Below are positions 16,763-25,537 of a DNA stretch of 64,000 nucleotides, in pieces. The notes below the pieces were generated by a model. The model made no database searches. It was not told where the DNA came from and was given only the letters and a program-made list of their open reading frames with translations. This DNA comes from Paenibacillus fonticola DSM 21315. Lineage in GTDB: Bacteria; Bacillota; Bacilli; Paenibacillales; Paenibacillaceae. The stretch lies in assembly GCF_000381905.1 (NCBI RefSeq), contig NZ_KB907273.1, forward strand, positions 28,492 through 92,491, written 5' to 3'. The first letter of the stretch is position 1; the number at the start of each line of letters is the position of its first letter. The translations under genes were made by a program, and so were the position numbers.

Positions 16763-17949
16763 TTGCGTTTCCCCTTTCTGCCCGCCGTTTTCAAGCTGTT
16801 TTCATGACTGTAAGGATCCGCCGCATCGCGCAGCCCGTCCCCGAAAAAGTTAAAGGCCAATACCGTCACGATCACGAAAACCAATGGAATCAGCTTCCAA
16901 GGATAGAGGGCCACATTTTCGATCTGCTGCGCCTCCTGCATCAATACGCCCCAGCTTGTCGCGGGGGAGCGAATGCCAAGACCGAGGAAGCTCATCGCTG
17001 TTTCACCGATAATCATCCCGGGAATAGCCAGCGTTGCCGCAACGACCAAATAACTAATAAAACCGGGCACCAAATGAACGAAAATGATTTTCATATCACT
17101 CACTCCCGCGATTTTGGCCGCCGTGACGTAATCCTCGGACCGGAGCGCAATGAACTTGCTGCGCACGACCCGGGCAAGGCCGGTCCACTCGATGAAAGCC
17201 ATAATAATCGTTATATAAAAGAACATCTCAATGACCCCGACCCGCGGCGGAATCGCCGCAGCCAGCGCCATCCAGAGCGGGAGCGTTGGGAAAGAGCGGA
17301 CGATATCGATGAAGCGCTGGATGACCGCGTCCACTCTGCCGCCCGCATACCCCGATATGCCGCCGATCAGGAGGCCTAATACAAAACTGATCGATACGCC
17401 GACAAGCGGTACCGTCAGCGAAACCTGGCTTCCCAGCACCACCCGGGAGAACAGGTCGCGGCCCATGCCGTCCGTCCCGAACAGGAACAGCCTTCCCGGC
17501 TCGTCTACGCCGAACAAATGCACATCGGTGTCGAACAAACCGAAAACGGAATAGCTTTCGCCCCGCGCGAACAGCTTGATCGGATATATTTGCGAAGCAT
17601 CCTCGACAAATCGTTTGCGGAGCGTCTCGGGATCGCGCTCTGATTTTAAGCCGTAAACGAACGGCTGAAGATGAAACTTACCTTCCGCATCTATAAAGCG
17701 CACCTTGGACGGCGCGCTGTTCATATATTCGCTGCTGTAGCTTTCCAGTCCTTGCGGAGCGATAAAGCGGCCAAGCAAGGCAACGAGGTACAGTACCGCC
17801 AAAATAATCAGGCTGACCCGGGCCAGCTTGTGCCGTTTCAGCTCGCGGCACATGAGGCGCCAGTGCGATACAGCCTGATCTGGGTTCGGCCCCTGCTTGC
17901 CTCGCGCCCGGATAAACCGCCGCATAATCGCCTTCGTCTGTGATACCAT
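16729..17949 (-). CDS. Family 5 ABC importer permease, OppC/AppC-like
   Basis: A 406-residue permease: cytoplasmic N-terminus, TM1 about 44-64, a long periplasm-side insertion (about 65-175, containing RDLFSRVVLG), then the BPD_transp_1 core with five TM segments. The EAA-type loop reads EDYVTAAKIAGVSD ... HLVPGF. The C-terminus is unusually basic (GRKGKRKWTRRSK). It is longer than a typical OppC (about 300) because of the loop, as in AppC-like oligosaccharide permeases. It follows the OppB-like gene by 6 bases. Confidence 0.9.
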   Translation of the reverse strand: MVSQTKAIMRRFIRARGKQGPNPDQAVSHWRLMCRELKRHKLARVSLIILAVLYLVALLGRFIAPQGLESYSSEYMNSAPSKVRFIDAEGKFHLQPFVYGLKSERDPETLRKRFVEDASQIYPIKLFARGESYSVFGLFDTDVHLFGVDEPGRLFLFGTDGMGRDLFSRVVLGSQVSLTVPLVGVSISFVLGLLIGGISGYAGGRVDAVIQRFIDIVRSFPTLPLWMALAAAIPPRVGVIEMFFYITIIMAFIEWTGLARVVRSKFIALRSEDYVTAAKIAGVSDMKIIFVHLVPGFISYLVVAATLAIPGMIIGETAMSFLGLGIRSPATSWGVLMQEAQQIENVALYPWKLIPLVFVIVTVLAFNFFGDGLRDAADPYSHENSLKTAGRKGKRKWTRRSKPLSM

Positions 17950-17955
17950 AATGCC

Positions 17956-18954
17956 CTAAGCTCCCTTCCGCTCAAGCCGGATGCGCGGATCCAGCCAAGC
18001 GAGTAAAATATCGGAAATCAACGTACCAAGCAGCGTGAATACCGCCATAAGCAGCAGCCAGCTTCCAGCGAGGTACATGTCCTGGCTAAGCAGCGCCTTA
18101 TGCATGACCGGCCCCTGTGTCGGAAGGTTCAGAACGATGGCCGTAATCGTTGACCCGGTAAAAATAGTCGTGAGCGACCAGCCAATCGTACTGATGATCG
18201 GATTAATCGCCGCACGCATGGAATATTTGATCAAAATGCGCCACTCCGGCAGCCCCTTGGCACGAGCGGTCAAAATATGCGGCTTCGTCATCTCGTCGAG
18301 CATTTGCCCGCGCATGACCCGAATCAGCTCGCAAGTATTGGACGTTCCAATGACGATGACCGGAATGACCATATGCTTTAATAAGTCGATCCATTTGGCG
18401 GATGTCCACGGAGCATCCGCGAATTCAGGCGAAAACAGGCCCAGCATCGGATCGCCCCACCATTTGAAGGACAGAAACATCAAAATGATTGCAAACAAAA
18501 AGTTTGGCGTGGCCATGCCAAGAAACCCTATTCCGGTCGACAAGTAATCGAAGAAGGAATATTGCTTCACCGCACTAAGCACGCCGATCGGAATGGCGAT
18601 AATGTAAGTGAACAGCATCGTAACGATCGAAACCATCAGTGTAACGCCCATGTACTGCCCGATGATGTCCGCCACCGGGCGATTATAGCTAAGCGAATAA
18701 CCAAAATCGCCTTCAGTCACAATTCCCCAAATCCATGTAAAGTACTGAGTATACCATGGTCTGTTCAGTCCGTAAGCCTCCCGCAGCTGGGCGAGCGCCT
18801 GCTCATCCATAATTTCGCCGCTGGTGGACATTTTGGCAGCATAACCGCTTATGAAGTCCCCTGGCGGCAGCTGAATAATGAAGAACACGATCATGGAAAC
18901 GACGAACACGACCGGAATCATCAGCAGTGTTCGGCGTGATATATATCGAACCAT
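17956..18954 (-). CDS. Family 5 ABC importer permease, OppB/AppB-like
   Basis: A 332-residue permease with six TM segments; it starts MVRYISRRTLLMIPVVFVVS, the typical DppB-family N-terminus. The permease-ATPase loop contains LIRVMRGQMLDE and ILTARAKGLPE. I place the start at the ATG at 18954, with AAAGGAG about 10 bases upstream, rather than 35 codons earlier, where the extra residues would not fit the family. Confidence 0.9.
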   Translation of the reverse strand: MVRYISRRTLLMIPVVFVVSMIVFFIIQLPPGDFISGYAAKMSTSGEIMDEQALAQLREAYGLNRPWYTQYFTWIWGIVTEGDFGYSLSYNRPVADIIGQYMGVTLMVSIVTMLFTYIIAIPIGVLSAVKQYSFFDYLSTGIGFLGMATPNFLFAIILMFLSFKWWGDPMLGLFSPEFADAPWTSAKWIDLLKHMVIPVIVIGTSNTCELIRVMRGQMLDEMTKPHILTARAKGLPEWRILIKYSMRAAINPIISTIGWSLTTIFTGSTITAIVLNLPTQGPVMHKALLSQDMYLAGSWLLLMAVFTLLGTLISDILLAWLDPRIRLERKGA

Positions 18955-19150
18955 CAACCGGCAGCTCCTTTCGAAATTCACAAGCATGGCCGGAGTGAAG
19001 TCATTTTCCAGGCAAGCAATCTTATCCGTATCTACAACCAAATTATTCAACCAAATCAAATGCCTGCCTGGGCTCCCCTCCGGCTAGTTGTATTTCTTGT
19101 TCACACCCACAAGCTATTCCTGATGATCGTCTCCCTGCAGCAGGAAGCCC

Positions 19151-21133
19151 CTATTCCAGGAAAAATTGCGCCGGGTGCGCATGCCCGATTCCGCGGAACT
19201 CATCGGAAGAAACGAGGGTAGGCACGTTCTTCAAATTATTTTTCGCTACGATGAGCACCGGTGTAGGTCCCGTATAACCGATCACCCACTGATTTTTCTG
19301 GTGCAGCTTAATGATTTCGTCCGTCCACTGTTGAACCTCATCCTTCGTCTTGGACGCTTTGACCTTGTCCCAATATTCCAAAATTGAGGCTATATCGCCT
19401 TCCGGCTTCACTCCTTCTTTGCCTTGCGAGGACGTATGAAGGCCATAATGACCAAACCAAGGCGTAATGACGCGCAGCGGCACAAGCTCATCCGGACGGA
19501 ACGCCACGTTTACGACGTTGACGGATTTGACCGAAACCGGGATTTTATTGGCGTATTTCAAGTCGAAATAGCTGCCCTGATCGACGATTTTCACATCCGT
19601 CTTCAGACCGATGGATTCGTAATATTTGCGGATCAGCTCGATAAATTTCTCATTGTCCGTCGTGTCCTCCTGATATATAGTCAGCGTCAAGCTGGAACCA
19701 TCCGCAAACGTCCGGAACTTCTTGGCCGCATCCCATTTAAGGCCGATCTCATCCAGCAGCTGCGCCGCGCGGTTCGTATCATACTCTGTCCACTGCTGCG
19801 CCCAGCCTGCCTGCTGATTAGGCAATCCCGCCGGAACGGCTGCCTGGCTAGGTTCGCCTAAACCATTCGTAATAATTTCCGAGATTTCCTTGCGGTCGAC
19901 CGCAACCGACAGCGCCTCGCGGAATCGGATGTCCTGGAACAGCTCGCGCAGCTTCGGGTCCTCAGTCGTTTGATTCAGCTGCACGCCCGTACTGGACCAG
20001 CTTGGCGTCGTCCAAGGAATAACGCGATATCCGCCTTTTTTCTCGTTTTCTTTTAATACCGTAAAGTCGGTAAAATCAAACGTAGTGATCTCCACTTTGC
20101 CAGCCAGCGTTTCCAGCAGCTTATGGCTCTTGTCCTGCATTTTAGTCAGAACGATCCGATCAAGGTAAGGCAGTTGATTGCCTTCTCCATCCGTTTTGAA
20201 ATAATAAGGGTTGCGCTCCATAATGAAGCGGTCGCTGTTCATATCGTTCTTAGCCACCCAAGGGCGCAGCGTAGGACGCTGCGGATACAGCCAGTAATAG
20301 TACCCCGTCCAGACGCCAAAGTTATTCAAATCCTCAAAGCCGTATTCCTTGGCCTTTTCCAGCGCCTGCTCCTCGCCTACAAATTCAGCCAGTATCGTTT
20401 TATAGTAATGAGCCGGAGCAAAAAACCACTTGTTATCGATCGCAAGGCGCTCCAGAAACATCACATTGGAATGCTTGAACGTCACTTTGACGGTGTAGTC
20501 ATCCACTTTGGCTACATCAGCGCGCGCCTTTTCGCCGCTTACCGGGTCAACGGAATAATAGCAATCATAAAGCGCTTTGCCGAAAGTCTCAGGAATCAGC
20601 ATATGCTCCCAATAGAAGACCACATCGTCAGCTGTAAATGGCATGCCGTCCGACCATTTCATGCCTTTGCGCAAGTAAATGGTATATTCCGTAGCGTCCT
20701 CGTTAACATCATAGCCCTTGGCGACGTTGGGCTCGACGGCGCTGCCTTCCTGATTGAAGCGGAACATCGCTTCTTCGGTTGGCATGCCAATCGCCCACTT
20801 GTCATCTGGCCCGTTCCACGGAAAGTTCCACTCTCCGCCGAATTTGCCGATCTGTTCAAAGACCGGTTCCACCATAATGTCCTCTTTATTCGGCAGCCGT
20901 TCTTCCACCGGCTTAAGTGTTCCTGTCTTTACAAGCTCTGCCAGCATCGGCGCTTCCTTGAAACCAGACGCGCTGACTACAGCTTGTTCGTCATTTGACG
21001 CAAGGGCACTTTGTGCCTCGCCCTCTTTCGTTACCTCATTGCGATTTGCCTCCCCGCTCCCGCCAAAACAGCCAGTTACCAAAGATGCGGTGAACAGAAG
21101 CAGCATGAATATGATAGTCATCTTTTGCCGCAA
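19151..21133 (-). CDS. Family 5 extracellular solute-binding lipoprotein
   Basis: 660 residues with a lipoprotein signal ending in lipobox LVTGC (Cys22) and a Ser/Gly/Glu-rich linker, then the SBP_bac_5 fold (WNFPWNGPDDKW, YTIYLRKGMKWSDGMPFTADDVVF, AVDRKEIS). WSDGMPFTADDVVFYWE is the hallmark stretch of peptide/nickel/oligosaccharide binding proteins. At 660 residues it is larger than OppA (about 545), in the range of the large AppA/CbtA-like members. It starts at TTG, with GGAGGGA upstream; the next ATG is too far from the SD. The ligand cannot be read from sequence; the LacI-type regulator suggests a sugar. Confidence 0.88.
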   Translation of the reverse strand: MRQKMTIIFMLLLFTASLVTGCFGGSGEANRNEVTKEGEAQSALASNDEQAVVSASGFKEAPMLAELVKTGTLKPVEERLPNKEDIMVEPVFEQIGKFGGEWNFPWNGPDDKWAIGMPTEEAMFRFNQEGSAVEPNVAKGYDVNEDATEYTIYLRKGMKWSDGMPFTADDVVFYWEHMLIPETFGKALYDCYYSVDPVSGEKARADVAKVDDYTVKVTFKHSNVMFLERLAIDNKWFFAPAHYYKTILAEFVGEEQALEKAKEYGFEDLNNFGVWTGYYYWLYPQRPTLRPWVAKNDMNSDRFIMERNPYYFKTDGEGNQLPYLDRIVLTKMQDKSHKLLETLAGKVEITTFDFTDFTVLKENEKKGGYRVIPWTTPSWSSTGVQLNQTTEDPKLRELFQDIRFREALSVAVDRKEISEIITNGLGEPSQAAVPAGLPNQQAGWAQQWTEYDTNRAAQLLDEIGLKWDAAKKFRTFADGSSLTLTIYQEDTTDNEKFIELIRKYYESIGLKTDVKIVDQGSYFDLKYANKIPVSVKSVNVVNVAFRPDELVPLRVITPWFGHYGLHTSSQGKEGVKPEGDIASILEYWDKVKASKTKDEVQQWTDEIIKLHQKNQWVIGYTGPTPVLIVAKNNLKNVPTLVSSDEFRGIGHAHPAQFFLE

Positions 21134-21164
21134 AGAAATCTCCCTCCACTCTTATGTGTCTGTC

Positions 21165-22241
21165 TTATTTATCTTCACGCTGAACCAGCGTACTGGATTG
21201 TACTGGATCAGACGGGAAAATCGTCCGTGCCGGGCCGCATGAAGCCCTTTCTACCAATTTGCTCTGAATAATGATTTGCTTGACCAGTTTCTCCTTTGAC
21301 TGCAGCTGCTCGATTAAGAGCTTCGTCGCCTCTTGTCCCAAGATTTCTCCATTCAATTCAATGCAGGTCAGAGGCGGGTTAAATTCATCGGGATACACAG
21401 TGTTGTTGTTAAAAGCAATGACCGACACATCGCCAGGCACCGATAGTCCCAGCTCGGAAACCGCACGGTACACGCCAAGTGCAATCTGATCCGTATCGGC
21501 AATAATCGCCGTAATCATCGGATTTTTACGCAAATATTTCTTTGCCGTTATGTACCCGTATTCCACCGAGCTTACCGTTTCACCGCGATACACATTGCAA
21601 TTTTCATTCGCGGTGAGGCCGATCTTTTCAAAAGCCTGCACATACCCGGCCTTTCTGTCCTGGCTAACCGTGCGCTTTTTGACGGCATTCATCAGCAAGA
21701 TGTGCCGGTGTCCCAGCCCCAGCAAATACGCTGTCGCCGTTTCCGCCGCCTGAACGTTGTCATTGTTCACATAAGACAGTGCGGTTTCGTACTTCAGCGG
21801 CGGCTTGCCGATAATCGTCATCACCCGTCCGTTGGCCACGCGCTCTTGAATCCGTTCATCGACCCTCGCCGGATCAAGAATGATTTCCCCGTCTACCGGC
21901 TCAGAGGTCATCTGTGTCACTTGTTTGCGGTACTCTTTGTGCAGTGTATCGATCAGCAAACGATAACCCTGACGGTTGCATTCCTTCAGCACCCCGTTAA
22001 AGAACGAAATGTTGTACTGGCTGAATTTCACCTTCTCGCTGTCCATAACGACGCCGATGATCCGTGTTTCCTTGGTCACCATGCTTCTGGCAAAATAGTT
22101 CGGCCTGTAGTTTAACTGCTCTGCCGCAGCGAGCACGCGCATCCTTACCGCCTCGCTAATCGCCCTTTTGCCGCTGAATACATTGGATACCGTGCTTTTT
22201 GATACGCCAGCTGCTTTTGCTACATCACTCATATTTGCCAT
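21165..22241 (-). CDS. LacI-family transcriptional regulator of the ABC importer
   Basis: N-terminal LacI helix-turn-helix MSDVAKAAGVSKSTVSNVFS with hinge NYRPNYFARSM, followed by a periplasmic-binding-protein-like effector domain (about 60-330). It starts at the ATG at 22241, with CGGAGG nine bases upstream. It is first in the operon, 31 bases before the binding-protein gene. Two AAACTAGTTT palindromes upstream are its probable operators, implying autoregulation together with the transporter. LacI members normally sense sugars, so the transported ligand is probably an oligosaccharide (inference). Confidence 0.92.
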   Translation of the reverse strand: MANMSDVAKAAGVSKSTVSNVFSGKRAISEAVRMRVLAAAEQLNYRPNYFARSMVTKETRIIGVVMDSEKVKFSQYNISFFNGVLKECNRQGYRLLIDTLHKEYRKQVTQMTSEPVDGEIILDPARVDERIQERVANGRVMTIIGKPPLKYETALSYVNNDNVQAAETATAYLLGLGHRHILLMNAVKKRTVSQDRKAGYVQAFEKIGLTANENCNVYRGETVSSVEYGYITAKKYLRKNPMITAIIADTDQIALGVYRAVSELGLSVPGDVSVIAFNNNTVYPDEFNPPLTCIELNGEILGQEATKLLIEQLQSKEKLVKQIIIQSKLVERASCGPARTIFPSDPVQSSTLVQREDK

Positions 22242-22272
22242 GTTATGCATCCTCCGCTTCAATCAAAATGTT

Positions 22273-22372
22273 AAACTAGTTTTGTAAAATACATACAGGG
22301 AATATGTTTAATCAGATGGCTGTTTCTGTTATAATCTCATGAAAGTCATGCTCTTTTTTGTAAACTAGTTTA
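22273..22372 (-). promoter_or_regulatory. Pair of LacI-type operators
   Basis: AAACTAGTTT at 22273-22282 and the perfect palindrome TAAACTAGTTTA at 22361-22372, centres 89 bp apart, both followed by (T/A)GTAAA. They flank the likely promoter of the importer operon, a geometry compatible with DNA looping. Confidence 0.75.
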
Positions 22373-22415
22373 GTAAAGTCAGCCTCTTTAATAGCTGCTC
22401 ATAACCTCTGCGTTC

Positions 22416-22461
22416 AATAAAAAAAATCGTGCTTCAGGCCAACATCCTGAAGACACGATTC
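22416..22461 (-). terminator. Rho-independent terminator of the UvrC-like gene
   Basis: AATCGTGTCTTCAGG pairs with CCTGAAGCACGATT on the minus strand with one mismatch or bulge, followed by TTTTTT. Confidence 0.85.
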
Positions 22462-22535
22462 CATGGATAAAATCATCACGGGGCCATCTTTGACACCCGA
22501 TATCATATTTAATTTAAAAGATAGGAATGCTGCAT

Positions 22536-23714
22536 TCACTTTTGCAAAGTCAAAGCCGTCAAGTTCATTTTATCTATCCATCCCTGGAGCGCACTTTCCA
22601 GTTCATGATGCCCCGTCTCTTTCAACCACGCCTCCGGTATAAGAAGATACTGACAGGCGCTGCTCTGTAAATAGCTGTATATAATCTGCGCTGCGTCGAT
22701 TTCAGCCCGGTTCACTGCGGCACATTCGAGCACTTGCCCAATATTAAAGTAACGCAAAATTAATTCCTTCATATTTACATACAGTTTCTCAAATTCGGAA
22801 GTAGTCTCTACTGTAAATTTCTCGCTGTATCGCACCTCATTGCGCTTGATTAGAAAAACCTTAAGCGTGGTTTCGTTTAACTGCTCCATTACTGCGATAT
22901 TCCGATTTTCTGCCATGAAATCAATCACTTTCTCTTTATTCAACAGAAAGTTCATATCGTTGATGCAGTCTCTGTATTTGGCAGCCTTTTCAAAATCGTA
23001 TTGCCGGGATGCCTCCAACATGCTGAGTTCCATTTGGGCCAACAGGCTCAGATCCGTACCATCCAGCAGACCGATCAGTTGTTCCAGCCTTGCATTGTAC
23101 AGTTGGACGGCTTCCCCGCCGAGGCACATGCCCAGGCATAATCCAAGTGAATAGTTCAAGCAAGGCGAGCCTCCGGCAGATGCAGAGGAAGATGGAGCAG
23201 AGCTAGGAGTGGAAGAGGCAGAGTAAGCATAGTTGCAGGAAATTTTCAAGGCTGCCTGAATCCCTTGCACCGCTTTTTCGACCGCGTGCTTGTTTGCAGT
23301 ATATGGCCCGAATTGAATCAAGCTGTCCTTCATGCTGGGATCGTTCCTAATTTCTAAGCGGCGCAGCCCATCCGTTTGCCTTACGGCAATATAAGTATAA
23401 GACAGCGGATTTTTCATCTTCCGATTGTACATTGGCTTCAGTTCCTGAATAAGCTTGCACTCCAGCAGAAATGCTTCAAATTCTGTATCCGTAACGATGT
23501 GCTCCAAATCTTTCACGTGCTTAACCAGCTTCTTCACCTTCGGCGAATGGGATTTATTGTTATAAAAGTACGATTGCACTCTTTTCCTGAGACTTTTAGA
23601 TTTGCCCACATAGATGATTGTATTCTGAAAATCTTTCATAAGATATACTCCCGGGGTTAAAGGAAGGCTGCTTATTTTATTTTTCATTGCGGCGCTGATC
23701 CTCTCATCTATCAT
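22536..23714 (-). CDS. UvrC N-terminal-like GIY-YIG nuclease (Cho-like)
   Basis: Residues about 18-100 form a UvrC-type GIY-YIG endonuclease: PGVY (Tyr24), IIYVGKS (Tyr35), KRVQSYF (Arg45) and TEFEAFLLE (Glu80) match the catalytic set. Cys160, 185, 193 and 197 correspond to the four UvrC [4Fe-4S] cysteines, but a Ser/Ala-rich insert of about 12 residues separates the first two. A UVR coiled-coil (about 230-265), the UvrB contact, follows. The RNase H-like 5' nuclease and HhH domains of full UvrC (about 600 residues) are absent; the remaining ~120 residues match neither. A Cho-like 3' incision nuclease is the best guess. Confidence 0.85.
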   Translation of the reverse strand: MIDERISAAMKNKISSLPLTPGVYLMKDFQNTIIYVGKSKSLRKRVQSYFYNNKSHSPKVKKLVKHVKDLEHIVTDTEFEAFLLECKLIQELKPMYNRKMKNPLSYTYIAVRQTDGLRRLEIRNDPSMKDSLIQFGPYTANKHAVEKAVQGIQAALKISCNYAYSASSTPSSAPSSSASAGGSPCLNYSLGLCLGMCLGGEAVQLYNARLEQLIGLLDGTDLSLLAQMELSMLEASRQYDFEKAAKYRDCINDMNFLLNKEKVIDFMAENRNIAVMEQLNETTLKVFLIKRNEVRYSEKFTVETTSEFEKLYVNMKELILRYFNIGQVLECAAVNRAEIDAAQIIYSYLQSSACQYLLIPEAWLKETGHHELESALQGWIDKMNLTALTLQK

Positions 23715-23799
23715 TTGATCTGTGCTCTGAATCTCTTTTGCCTACAATAATTATATCATGACCCTTCAATGCCATACCTTCAGATCCCACATCAGAATG

Positions 23800-23828
23800 A
23801 AAAAAAAGAGACCATCACCGGCCTCTCT
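23800..23828 (-). terminator. Terminator of the cupin gene
   Basis: AGAGGCC/GGTCTCT on the minus strand, followed by TTTTTTT. Confidence 0.7.
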
Positions 23829-23861
23829 TCTACGAATCTTTATAATACGGCAGCCAACGAA

Positions 23862-24419
23862 CTATCCCGGAAAATGTACATTTGCAGCTTTGCCGCCACA
23901 GCCGACCGGAGGTCCCAAAATGACGGATTCTCTAATAGGCGCTATCGCTCTGGCATAATCTTCTGCATTCACACAGTAAGCCTTCTGAATAACTTCCTTA
24001 GGAATCGCACGCAAGAAATCGGAGCCATAAACGATATCCGGCGTAGGCTGATCAAAAATCGTCAGAAGATGCGCATGATCGCTTTCCGTAACAATCCAGT
24101 GAAACCAGCCCTTTGGAAACAAGGATATTTGCCCCGGCTTCAAATAATAGGTCATCAGCCTTTGCGTAAATGGATCAAAAACAGACGTAACGACTTCCCC
24201 GCAGATGACAAAAACCATCTCGTTCACATTGGTATGCCAATGGGGCTGGACGATAATGCCCCTCGTTAAATGAATGTTGAAAAAACCGGTTTTTATTGCG
24301 GGGAGCTGTGCCCCGAAAACCTGTGTAATATAATTTTGCGGATCGCGCTGATAATTAAGCACCTGGTTGGAATCAGCCGCCAGCCGAAGATCAGGCGATT
24401 GGAGAATCGCATCGATCAT
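23862..24419 (-). CDS. Cupin-domain (germin/oxalate-decarboxylase-like) protein
   Basis: 185 residues, one cupin barrel. Motif 1 PHWHTNVNEMVFVICGEV keeps two His and a Glu for metal binding; motif 2 FPKGWFHWIVTESD supplies the third His. The region between them (TGFFNIHLTRGIIV) resembles germin-like and oxalate-decarboxylase C-terminal domains, but a single barrel with no signal peptide suggests a small cytoplasmic enzyme or binding protein of unknown substrate. The ATG at 24419 has AAAGGAG ten bases upstream. Confidence 0.8.
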   Translation of the reverse strand: MIDAILQSPDLRLAADSNQVLNYQRDPQNYITQVFGAQLPAIKTGFFNIHLTRGIIVQPHWHTNVNEMVFVICGEVVTSVFDPFTQRLMTYYLKPGQISLFPKGWFHWIVTESDHAHLLTIFDQPTPDIVYGSDFLRAIPKEVIQKAYCVNAEDYARAIAPIRESVILGPPVGCGGKAANVHFPG

Positions 24420-24494
24420 TTGGAGCACTCTCCTTTCTAGGTAAATGTCTATGTAGTGTATGCCTAAAAGGAAGAGTTTGACACTCGCAGCGTA

Positions 24495-25505
24495 CTAGCC
24501 AATCAAAGATTGTTGTAAGCTCTCATCCAGCCAACCGCCGTTCTTTTCCAGCTGTCTTAAATCCGCGTAAATGGACTGCACTTGCCGCCGAAGCACCTCC
24601 GGGCCATCCGTACCATTAAAAAAACGGCTCATAAAATGAAGAAACACATCGATATGACGCAAACGCATGAGGGCTGGTATAGCCTCTACTTCTTCGCGCG
24701 CCAGCCTGATCCGGCTGCTGAACCCTTGGCAAAATAGTTTGACAGCTGCCTGATCTCGTTCGCTGCCGTGCCCCATTAAGCCCGAAATAATGACAGCCGG
24801 CTCCATCGCCCGGACATCCTGCGTACAGAATTCAAAATCGAGCAGCGCGACAACTTGGGCAGGATCATCCGAGTTTACAAGCAAATTCGAATAGTTGAGA
24901 TCGCCATGAACAAGCTGCTGCGGCAGCTGCTCCAGCCCGTCAAGCTGTCGGGTGATGCCGGTGAGAGCATCAGCGATGTAAATTAGCGCATTCCGCAAGT
25001 CATGAAAAAATGCGGGCGGCTGCTTGCAAAACTGCTGAACGATCTCCGGGGTGCATGCCGGATAAGACTGCGCTAATTCATAATACGGCCGATAGGACGG
25101 CTGTACTCCCGGCTCCACTCCGGCAAGCACACAAACTAATTCGCCGGCAGCGTTGCCAAACGAATACGCAGCGGTTTCACTGTCTCCTTCCGGCCGCATC
25201 CCCTCCATATATTCGAACATACAAGCGTATCGTCCACTGCCGTCTGCTGTTTGTACGATCGTCTCGCCGGCAAGCGTTTTGACTGGAAGCGGGATGCCAA
25301 AGCTTAGTGTTCGCTGTCCAAGCGCTTCCAGCACCGCATGCTCGAATTGTATTTTCTCCCGGTCTTGGTGCGTTTCATAAATCCGCAGCACACTGCGGCG
25401 AGTACGGCTTTCAATAAAATAAGTCGTGTTATTCCAGCCGCTGGCTCCCTGCTTTATTTCTCCGTTATACTCCGCGGCATAATGCTTCAGAATCGAATTA
25501 AGCAT
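24495..25505 (-). CDS. Aminoglycoside-phosphotransferase-like kinase
   Basis: APH/choline-kinase fold: N-terminal nucleotide lobe with RSVLRIYE (ATP-binding Lys replaced by Arg in this strand), Brenner motif VHGDLNYSNLLV and metal-binding LLDFEFC. Homologues phosphorylate small molecules such as homoserine, methylthioribose or sugars; a true resistance role is unlikely for a chromosomal orphan. The ATG at 25505 follows AAAGGAA; a further 23-codon upstream extension has no SD and approaches the preceding gene. It lies 32 bases after the DUF1266 gene, probably co-transcribed. Confidence 0.8.
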   Translation of the reverse strand: MLNSILKHYAAEYNGEIKQGASGWNNTTYFIESRTRRSVLRIYETHQDREKIQFEHAVLEALGQRTLSFGIPLPVKTLAGETIVQTADGSGRYACMFEYMEGMRPEGDSETAAYSFGNAAGELVCVLAGVEPGVQPSYRPYYELAQSYPACTPEIVQQFCKQPPAFFHDLRNALIYIADALTGITRQLDGLEQLPQQLVHGDLNYSNLLVNSDDPAQVVALLDFEFCTQDVRAMEPAVIISGLMGHGSERDQAAVKLFCQGFSSRIRLAREEVEAIPALMRLRHIDVFLHFMSRFFNGTDGPEVLRRQVQSIYADLRQLEKNGGWLDESLQQSLIG

Positions 25506-25537
25506 CTCTATTCCTTTCTTGCAGTTACTGGTTAAAT

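Noticed and set aside
22536..23714. Complete uvrC
   Set aside because: Only 392 residues; the RNase H-like nuclease and HhH domains are absent, and the gene has its own terminator, so a simple truncation by the window edge is excluded.
24495..25505. Aminoglycoside resistance gene
   Set aside because: Only the general APH fold is seen; the gene is coupled to chromosomal housekeeping-like neighbours and no mobile element is near.
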